A DNA stretch of 6,591 bases from Bacteroidales bacterium UBA3816. GTDB lineage: Bacteria > Bacteroidota > Bacteroidia > Bacteroidales > P3. Each line of letters opens with the position of its first letter. The first letter of the stretch is position 1. The DNA lies in the NCBI GenBank assembly GCA_002368955.1, contig DFDY01000069.1, positions 5,907 through 12,497 of the forward strand, given 5' to 3'. Of this stretch, positions 1 to 4,716 are shown in pieces. The notes under the pieces are model-generated. The model did not search any database, had not been told where the DNA came from, and worked only from the letters and a program-made list of their open reading frames with translations. The position numbers and the translations under genes were made by a program.

Positions 1-169
1 AAAGTGCCATGTTCAATCGAGGTGATGGAATTTGGCATGGTAACTGACGTGAGGTCTTCGCATGTTTGAAAAGCCGCACGTCCAATTGAGGTGACGGAAT
101 TGGGTATCGTTACTGATGTGAGGCCTTTGCATTCATAAAAAGCCATCATTCCAATCGAGGTGACGGAAT
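1..169 (-). repeat. 69-bp tandem repeat encoding 23-residue LRR units
   Basis: Two full units (1-69 and 70-138) and 31 bases of a third (139-169) match closely; the GGTGA of the ggtgacggaat core recurs at 21, 90 and 159. The period is 69 bases, or 23 codons, equal to one BspA-type leucine-rich repeat. Similarity is strong at the DNA level as well as in protein, so units could expand or contract by recombination. The array continues past the left edge. Confidence 0.92.
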
Positions 170-392
170 AGGTGTTTCCGCCGTAGGTGACGGTATCGGG
201 AATGGTAAGGTTCCCCAAAGGTTGTGTGTTGTCAAACCCTACCACAGATACGGTGGTGTTAGTCGCCGTGTCGATTGTGTAGAAGAGCGTCTGGCCGGAT
301 GGTGTTACGGCACTGAAATCGTAGGTCTGGGCTTGCGCTAATTGTAGTCCTGCGAGGAGCAGGAGAATGAGAGACAGTAGTTTCTTTCTCAT
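1..392 (-). CDS. BspA-like leucine-rich-repeat secreted protein, N-terminal part (runs off left edge)
   Basis: Reading leftward from the ATG at 392 gives 130 open codons with no stop before the window edge, so the C-terminal part is missing. Residues 1-21 form a signal peptide: MRKK, then a long Leu-rich core, then AQA before QTYDF, a signal peptidase I site. A non-repeat segment follows (about residues 22-73). From about residue 74 come units with the pattern AF..C..LTSVTIPNSVTSIG, the 23-residue LRR_5 repeat of BspA-family proteins, which are usually surface-exposed or secreted and bind host or microbial partners. ATG 392 is the only ATG after an in-frame TAA at 432-434, and the bases just upstream are A/C-rich and unstructured, as usual for Bacteroidetes starts. 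A leftward promoter lies about 300 bases upstream. Family is certain; binding partner and anchoring (often a C-terminal sorting domain) cannot be judged here. Confidence 0.94.
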   Translation of the reverse strand, partial: MRKKLLSLILLLLAGLQLAQAQTYDFSAVTPSGQTLFYTIDTATNTTVSVVGFDNTQPLGNLTIPDTVTYGGNTYSVTSIGMMAFYECKGLTSVTIPNSVTSIGRAAFQTCEDLTSVTMPNSITSIEHGT

Positions 393-664
393 GTTGTGTG
401 TTTTTGTTTGTGTCGCGGCCCTGGGACACGTTTATACAATAAAAGAAAGTGGAGCCATCCATGATTACCCTATTTTCATTAGTAGGGCTTCGACTCCCTT
501 AGTTATTAAAATACGGTTCAGTGAATTGCTCCACTGATGGATGTATCACGAGATATGAATACATTCCAACAGGAGCATTCATCTTCCCAATATTCCCAAA
601 TAACTATTTGTGATTGTCGAAGTTCACTAATGTAGGAATAGAGCGAAAATGCGCTTTCTCAGTT

Positions 665-698
665 ACTTGTAGGCATCTTACGCTCGATGTCTACAAGT
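665..698. repeat. Inverted repeat at the predicted transcription start of the leftward promoter
   Basis: Arms ACTTGTAGGCATC (665-677) and GATGTCTACAAGT (686-698) are inverted with one non-complementary position, around an 8-base spacer TTACGCTC. The right arm begins two bases from the TATCTTTG box, so the repeat covers the predicted +1. It could be an operator or a stem-loop at the very 5' end of the leftward RNA. In that RNA the odd position is an A/C mismatch, whereas in rightward RNA it would be a G-U pair. Confidence 0.65.
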
Positions 699-699
699 G

Positions 700-730
700 C
701 AAAGATACACTTTTTTTACAATTTGATAAA
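700..730 (-). promoter_or_regulatory. Bacteroidetes-type promoter directed toward the LRR gene
   Basis: On the minus strand, TATCTTTG (707 to 700) is a full match to the -7 consensus TAnnTTTG. It is preceded by a 19-base spacer and TTTA (730 to 727), three of four bases of the -33 TTTG box. The expected start of transcription is about 699-695. The first start codon of a recognisable gene downstream is the LRR gene at 392, which implies a leader of about 300 bases. Confidence 0.7.
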
Positions 731-834
731 GAAAAAACTGTCGGGAGGTCTTACTTTACACTTTTACCGAATAAAACAATTCCTCATAGGCAAGTGATGA
801 GTGCTTTGGTTGATATATGTTAAATGCATCTTTT

Positions 835-858
835 AAGGTGGTATGATGCTACCTTTTT
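835..858 (+). terminator. Terminator-like hairpin upstream of the Fic gene
   Basis: AAGGTGGT (835-842) can pair with GCTACCTT (848-855) over 8 positions, two of them G-U, around an ATGAT loop. A run of T follows the stem, giving five T in all at 854-858. This resembles a weak rho-independent terminator for rightward transcription. No gene that it would end is evident, so it may only shield the Fic gene from read-through or be fortuitous. Confidence 0.35.
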
Positions 859-937
859 GAGTGGTATTTAACTAAAGTTAGTTTCTTTATTTAAGAAGAA
901 TTAACGGATGGATCGCAATACATATCCCTATTTGGCG

Positions 938-945
938 TTATTTTG
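938..945 (+). promoter_or_regulatory. Possible -7 box for the Fic gene
   Basis: TTATTTTG differs from TAnnTTTG at one position and would place transcription start about 45 bases ahead of the Fic ATG. No TTTG is found at the expected -33 distance, so the call is weak. Confidence 0.28.
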
Positions 946-993
946 CAAATCATCGTTTAAAGGAATTGAGGTAATCATAGAAACAACAGAATT

Positions 994-2067
994 ATGACGC
1001 TGGAAGAAACATATTCAGTATGGATGGCGAAACATCCGCTAACTGGCGAGCTGGAAAGACTGCTGAACAAGAAGTTTACCATTGAGTACAACTTCAACAG
1101 CAACCATATAGAGGGCAACACTTTGACCTATGGTCAGACGGAATTGCTGCTTTTGTTCGGCCGGGTAACTGGGGGAAGTGAGGTGAAGGATTATGCCGAT
1201 ATGAAGGCAAGTCAAGTGGGTGTGGAAATGGTGAAAGAAGCGGTGCAAGATAAGTCTATGCCCATGACCCAGAACTTTATACGGCAACTCCACAAAGTGA
1301 TATTGCGCGAAGACTACACTGTCTACCGTAACCTTCCAGGTGGTTTGACAACCAGTTATACCATCCATGCGGGGCAGTACAAAACCCGTCCCAACAGCGT
1401 CATCACCCGCTATGGCGACCGTTTTGAATATGCATCGCCTGAGGAGACCCCAGCCCTTATGTCCGACTTGGTGGACTGGTACAACAGGGCCGAGCAAGCG
1501 GGAGAACTCTCGCCTGTGGAGTTGGCGGCCCTCTTCCATTACCGCTACATTCGCATACACCCCTTCGAGGATGGCAATGGCCGTATTGCCCGTCTGCTGG
1601 TGAACTACATACTTGCACGGCACGGCTGGCCGATGATAGTCATCCGCAATCGTAACAAGTCCCAGTACCTTGAGGCATTGCATAAAAGCGACATGGCAGT
1701 AGGCATAGAACCAATAAAGGGTGCACGAGCCACAAAGAGCCAAATTGCCCATTTTTTGCAGTATTTTAAGAATACCGTCAGGAACGAAATCCAGTGCGAT
1801 ATAGATATAATAGACAGTTTTGGCAAAGACACTTGGTGGTACGATGGCGAGCGAATCAAGTTTCGCAGCGAGTCGGGCAGCAAGGTACTGTCGTTGATGC
1901 AGGCCAACCCATACATCACCTATGCCGAAATGGCAGCCAACATCGGAATCAATATCTCAGCACTTGAAAAAATTATAGGTCGCATGAAGGAGAAAGGCTA
2001 TTTGGAGAGGCAGGCAGCAGAAAAAAGTTGGTATGTGTTTGCCCTGTCTACAAATCAGATTGTGTGA
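994..2067 (+). CDS. Fic-family protein adenylyltransferase, class II, with C-terminal winged helix
   Basis: A 357-residue cytoplasmic protein with no signal peptide or membrane segment. Fic enzymes transfer AMP (or another phosphate-containing group) from a nucleotide to a hydroxyl side chain of a target protein. The catalytic motif HPFEDGNGR is complete at residues 189-197, with catalytic His189, followed by IARLL. Near the N-terminus, S36-N-H-I-E40-G41 fits the [ST]xxxE[GN] inhibitory helix, making this a class II, self-inhibited Fic protein whose Glu40 is expected to block productive ATP binding. Residues about 295-346 resemble a winged helix-turn-helix (AEMAANIGINISALEKIIGRM, then KGYLER), a common C-terminal addition in this subfamily. 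ATG 994 is the first start after an in-frame TGA at 967-969. The gene stands alone, separated from the next unit by 79 bases containing that unit's promoter. The target is unknown; self-modification or DNA-linked regulation is inference. Confidence 0.96.
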   Translation: MTLEETYSVWMAKHPLTGELERLLNKKFTIEYNFNSNHIEGNTLTYGQTELLLLFGRVTGGSEVKDYADMKASQVGVEMVKEAVQDKSMPMTQNFIRQLHKVILREDYTVYRNLPGGLTTSYTIHAGQYKTRPNSVITRYGDRFEYASPEETPALMSDLVDWYNRAEQAGELSPVELAALFHYRYIRIHPFEDGNGRIARLLVNYILARHGWPMIVIRNRNKSQYLEALHKSDMAVGIEPIKGARATKSQIAHFLQYFKNTVRNEIQCDIDIIDSFGKDTWWYDGERIKFRSESGSKVLSLMQANPYITYAEMAANIGINISALEKIIGRMKEKGYLERQAAEKSWYVFALSTNQIV

Positions 2068-2080
2068 ATAGTGTTCGGCT

Positions 2081-2114
2081 TACCAATTCTGCTAGACAGC
2101 ACAGCCCTTTGGTA
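2081..2114. repeat. Nested inverted repeat between Fic and DUF4254 genes
   Basis: Outer arms TACCAA (2081-2086) and TTGGTA (2109-2114) enclose inner arms TGCT (2090-2093) and AGCA (2098-2101). The structure follows the Fic stop codon by 13 bases and overlaps the likely -33 box of the next promoter. There is no T run after it, so it is not a standard terminator; it could be a 3'-end stem or an operator. Confidence 0.3.
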
Positions 2115-2142
2115 TCCCATTCAAAAAAAATGCGTATCTTTG
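2108..2142 (+). promoter_or_regulatory. Promoter of the DUF4254-GT9 unit, giving a near-leaderless mRNA
   Basis: TATCTTTG (2135-2142) is a full TAnnTTTG match. A TTTG lies at 2108-2111, but the 23-base spacer is a little long. Only four bases (CACC) separate the -7 box from the ATG at 2147, so transcription should begin at or within a few bases of the start codon. Confidence 0.75.
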
Positions 2143-2146
2143 CACC

Positions 2147-2755
2147 ATGAACATTTCGGAAATATTTTCTCTTTTTGAAAGGCAAATTGTTGAATATCAT
2201 AAAATAGATTCGGTTGACGAACCTTCTCACAACCCCTATGCCGAGGGCCTGTTTGAACATGTGCTGTGGGAGAAAAGCCATATCGACACGGTGCAGTGGC
2301 ATCTGGAAGACCTCATCCGTCCCGACGATGTCAGCCCTGTGGAGGCCCTGCGGCTGAAGCGCTGGATTGACCGCTCCAACCAGAACCGCACCGACATGGT
2401 GGAGCGCATCGACGACTACTATATGGCCCAATTCCGCAACATCGCGCCACTGCCCAACGCCACCATCAACACCGAAACCCCGGCCTGGGCCATCGACCGC
2501 CTCTCCATTCTGGCACTCAAGCTCTACCACTTCGGCATCGAGGTGGCCCGTACCGACGTCGGTCCCGAGCATCACCAAAAGTGCCTCTCGAAGTACAACA
2601 CCCTGCTGGAGCAAAAAAGTGACCTCATGCAGGCCATCGACACCCTGCTGCAAGAGCTGGCCGAAGGCAAGAAGATCATGAAGCTCTACCGGCAGATGAA
2701 AATGTACAACGACCCTGCCCTCAACCCCATGCTCTACAACAAAGCCAAGTCTTGA
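2147..2755 (+). CDS. DUF4254 family protein
   Basis: A 202-residue soluble protein without signal peptide or membrane segment, matching the DUF4254 family of Bacteroidetes over its full usual length of about 200 residues. Family-typical stretches are HNPYAEGLFEHVLWEKSHID and DTVQWHLEDLIRP in the first third, SNQNRTDMVERID from residue 77, NTETPAWAIDRLSILALKLY from residue 108, and the closing MKMYNDPALNPMLYNK. The composition suggests a mainly helical fold. The biochemical role is unknown. The family tends to sit directly ahead of a GT9 glycosyltransferase, as here, where the stop codon overlaps the next start; a supporting role in lipopolysaccharide or other surface-glycan assembly is inferred from that alone. 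ATG 2147 is preferred because family members begin with a similar short stretch before the conserved DxVDxPxxNPY-like segment and no other nearby ATG exists, although this leaves almost no 5' leader. Confidence 0.9.
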   Translation: MNISEIFSLFERQIVEYHKIDSVDEPSHNPYAEGLFEHVLWEKSHIDTVQWHLEDLIRPDDVSPVEALRLKRWIDRSNQNRTDMVERIDDYYMAQFRNIAPLPNATINTETPAWAIDRLSILALKLYHFGIEVARTDVGPEHHQKCLSKYNTLLEQKSDLMQAIDTLLQELAEGKKIMKLYRQMKMYNDPALNPMLYNKAKS

Positions 2756-3714
2756 ACTACCGCAAGCGCATACTTGTCATCCGCCTCTCCGCCTTGGGCG
2801 ACGTGGCCATACTGCAGCCCGTGCTGCGGTTGCGGGCCCAGCGTTGCCCTGACGTGCTGTTCCTCTTGGCCGCCCCGCCGCGTCTGGAACCCCTTTTTCG
2901 AGGAGTGGATAACATCCAATTCGTCCCCACGCAAAAGCGGCAGTCCCCTCGACAGCTCTATGCGGCTCTCTCTCCGTTGCACCCCGACCTGGTGGCCGAC
3001 ATGCACCATGTCAACCGCGTAATAGGGCTCGACTGGCTCTTTCGCCTGCATGGTGTGCCAGTGCGCTCAATTCGCAAGCACGCCCAATTTGGGCGTCCCT
3101 CTTGGCTGCGCTACAACGATGTGCTGGACCGCTGCGGCCTGCCGCCCGTTGAGGAGATAAGCGCCCTCTCTACAGACTATTGGCAACCCAAACCCACCGA
3201 CGGCAAGCACTACACCGTTGGCATTGCCCCCTTTGCCCAACACCAGGGCAAAATATGGCCGTTGGAATTTATGGAGGTGCTGATTCAGCTGCTGAGTTAT
3301 GACGGTCAGTACACCATATATCTCTTTGGTAGCAAGGAAGAAGCCGCTATACTCGACCCCTGGGCGGCCCGCTACCCCAACACGGTTTCACTGGCCGGCA
3401 AATATGGTTTTGACGAGGAACTGCGGCAAATATCGCAGTTGGACCTCATGGTCAGCATGGACTCGGCCAATATGCATTTTGCCTCCTGTCTGGGCATTCC
3501 TGTGGTGAGCATTTGGGGTGCCACGCATCCCAGCCGTGGCTTTTACGGCTGGAGGCAGAATCCCGACTGGGCCTTGCAACACGACTTTGACTGCCGTCCC
3601 TGCTCCAAGTATGGAAGCAAGCCCTGCCGCCAAGGCGACTACCCCTGCCTCTGGTCCGTCTCGCCCCAAGAGGTGCTGCTCAAGATAGAATCGGTACTGC
3701 AAGTCTGCCCCTAA
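2752..3714 (+). CDS. Glycosyltransferase family 9 protein (ADP-heptose:LPS heptosyltransferase-like)
   Basis: A 320-residue GT-B-fold enzyme of the WaaC/WaaF family, which transfers a sugar from a nucleotide donor (ADP-heptose in characterised members) onto the lipopolysaccharide inner core at the cytoplasmic side of the inner membrane. The N-terminal domain opens with ILVIRLSALGDV, with Asp17 at the place of the family's catalytic base. The C-terminal domain has APFAQHQGKIWP (159-170, Lys167 in the donor-binding loop), SMDSANMHFASCLGIPVVSI from residue 235 with D237 and H242, and the following WGATHPSRGF loop. Near the end is a four-cysteine cluster (C281, C284, C292, C299). The start is a TTG at 2752 that overlaps the TGA of the DUF4254 gene by four bases; the family N-terminus fits this exactly and the next in-frame ATG is over 80 codons in, so translation is probably coupled. 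The actual sugar donor in this organism is not shown by sequence. Confidence 0.93.
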   Translation: MNYRKRILVIRLSALGDVAILQPVLRLRAQRCPDVLFLLAAPPRLEPLFRGVDNIQFVPTQKRQSPRQLYAALSPLHPDLVADMHHVNRVIGLDWLFRLHGVPVRSIRKHAQFGRPSWLRYNDVLDRCGLPPVEEISALSTDYWQPKPTDGKHYTVGIAPFAQHQGKIWPLEFMEVLIQLLSYDGQYTIYLFGSKEEAAILDPWAARYPNTVSLAGKYGFDEELRQISQLDLMVSMDSANMHFASCLGIPVVSIWGATHPSRGFYGWRQNPDWALQHDFDCRPCSKYGSKPCRQGDYPCLWSVSPQEVLLKIESVLQVCP

Positions 3715-3746
3715 GAGGGTAAGCACATCTTATAAAAACCCGACCG

Positions 3747-4472
3747 ATGAAATGTATTAATACTCTGTGTCTATTGCTGTTGGCAATCATTATGGGTTGT
3801 GGAGGGCCGCAAAGCCAACCTCATACGCAATTACAGGTCCCCTGTTTTTCGGTGAGCGACAGCACCCGTGTGGTGCTTGCCCCAGGCAATCTAGCCGAGG
3901 ACGGAAAGAGTTTCGTGGGCAGCCAGCTGGTCGACGGCGGCCTTTTCGGCTGGGGCACAGGCGACAATCCGACCAACCACTCTGAAAATCACCTCGACTA
4001 TCCCGCCTTTCACGACTGGGGCGACAACCTTGGCGATGGCTGGCGCTCCCTGAGTGTGGACGAGTGGCGCTTTCTGCTCTTCGGTCGGGCGCGTGCCGAT
4101 AGTCTTTGGGCTACCGGCCGTGTGGAGGAAGTGCGCGGGCTGCTGCTCTTGCCGGACCGGACCGTACTGCCAGAGGGCATCTGCTTTAGGCCGGGCAGTC
4201 ATGGGTGGGACGCCAACGCCTACACCTTGGCGCAGTGGGGCCAGCTGGAAGCCGTGGGCGCCGCCTTTCTGCCATCACCGGGGTTCCGCTGGGGTGACGA
4301 CTGCTACGGTGTGGGCTGCGAGGGCATCTACTGGACCTCCTCGTCGGACAATGAATCCGATGCCCACTGCCTCTACTTCTCCGGCGACACCCTGAACACC
4401 ACAGGTGACGACCACCGTTTCTTTGGCAATGCCGTTCGCCTGGCCCGAGAGGTGGCCGACAGTCATCAGTAA
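3747..4472 (+). CDS. Lipoprotein with a FISUMP/C-type-lectin-like domain
   Basis: A 241-residue protein beginning with a lipoprotein signal peptide: MKCINTLCLLLLAIIMGC, lipobox IMGC with Cys18 as the lipidated residue. The residues after it (GGPQSQ) lack the acidic run that usually exports Bacteroides lipoproteins to the cell surface, so a periplasm-facing location is more likely (inference). The body carries hallmarks of the large Bacteroidetes family related to FISUMP/DUF1566 and formylglycine-enzyme-like C-type-lectin folds: a V.LAPGNL opening, LFGWGTGDNPT, DWG, GWRSLSVDEWRFLL, LLLLPD, WGQLEAVGAAFLPSPGFRWG, GIYWTSSSDNESDAHCLYFS and a closing NAVRLARE. The family function is not known. The usual stretch of aromatic residues between GNL and the LFGWGT motif looks shortened here. 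The start lies 32 bases after the GT9 stop with no clear promoter, so it may be read from the same transcript. Confidence 0.82.
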   Translation: MKCINTLCLLLLAIIMGCGGPQSQPHTQLQVPCFSVSDSTRVVLAPGNLAEDGKSFVGSQLVDGGLFGWGTGDNPTNHSENHLDYPAFHDWGDNLGDGWRSLSVDEWRFLLFGRARADSLWATGRVEEVRGLLLLPDRTVLPEGICFRPGSHGWDANAYTLAQWGQLEAVGAAFLPSPGFRWGDDCYGVGCEGIYWTSSSDNESDAHCLYFSGDTLNTTGDDHRFFGNAVRLAREVADSHQ

Positions 4473-4716
4473 CGACCTGCCCGCTGATAAATCTTTCGTT
4501 TCTTTATTCTCCGGTAAATACACGTATCTGCCTCGCTTTCTCGTCGTTTCCGACCCACTTTAGGAGTGGGTGTGGAACCTGTTTGAAGTGTTGTGGTTGC
4601 CTATCGGGAATGAGCGGAAGGCATCGCAACTGTGCATGTCGATGGGTGGTTGTGTGGGTCCATGAGGGCCTCGCAAAAGGGAGTTGATGACGATCGGAAG
4701 GGTACGGGTGGGCGTG
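4473..4716. other. Convergent intergenic gap with one short hairpin
   Basis: This gap lies between the ends of the rightward lipoprotein gene and the leftward kinase gene. It holds a perfect 7-base inverted repeat (4553-4571) and otherwise nothing recognisable. Short ORFs on both strands show no plausible protein, and there is no room for a response-regulator gene. Confidence 0.6.
4553..4571. terminator. Hairpin between convergent genes, possible 3'-end structure
   Basis: ACCCACT (4553-4559) and AGTGGGT (4565-4571) are perfectly complementary around a TTAGG loop, giving a stable short stem in RNA from either strand. Neither side has a T run, so rho-independent termination is not well supported; it may mark the 3' end of either neighbour. 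Confidence 0.35.

Larger units (their letters stand above)
393..993. other. AT-rich intergenic region between divergent LRR and Fic genes
   Basis: This gap of about 600 bases is clearly more AT-rich than the genes around it. Directly visible in it are a leftward TAnnTTTG promoter (700-730), a 13-base-arm inverted repeat (665-698), a rightward hairpin followed by a short T run (835-858), a small near-palindrome CAAATA-AC-TATTTG (597-610) and a weak rightward -7 box (938-945). If the leftward promoter drives the LRR gene, bases 393 to about 697 are a roughly 300-base 5' untranslated leader. That leader holds one 27-codon ATG ORF (582 down to 499, minus strand) of unknown meaning and a short CCCTA/TAGGG hairpin near 469-487. 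No tRNA, rRNA, IS end or convincing protein gene was seen. Confidence 0.7.

Noticed and set aside
1..169. CRISPR-like direct repeats
   Set aside because: The 69-base period has no repeat/spacer alternation and translates in frame into LRR units.
259..462. 67-codon minus-strand ORF overlapping the LRR gene start
   Set aside because: It is out of frame with the LRR gene, whose signal peptide and repeats explain the same bases.
665..698. Invertible promoter of the Bacteroides type
   Set aside because: Such switches need two inverted sites flanking the promoter; here both arms lie on one side of it, no second copy is seen, and no recombinase gene is in the window.
614..823. 69-codon plus-strand ORF starting at TTG
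   Set aside because: It reads straight through the antisense of a consensus TATCTTTG promoter and the inverted repeat, has no ATG start, no recognisable motif and lies in AT-rich intergenic DNA.
1039..1752. 237-codon minus-strand ORF inside the Fic gene
   Set aside because: It is the antisense shadow of a gene with intact Fic motifs; the peptide has no family features.
2048..2653. 201-codon minus-strand ORF opposite the DUF4254 gene
   Set aside because: It is the antisense of a well-matched DUF4254 protein and runs through its promoter.
4473..4716. A missing response-regulator gene or its remnant next to the kinase
   Set aside because: The gap is too short and neither strand shows receiver-domain or winged-helix motifs; only short unrelated ORFs are present.
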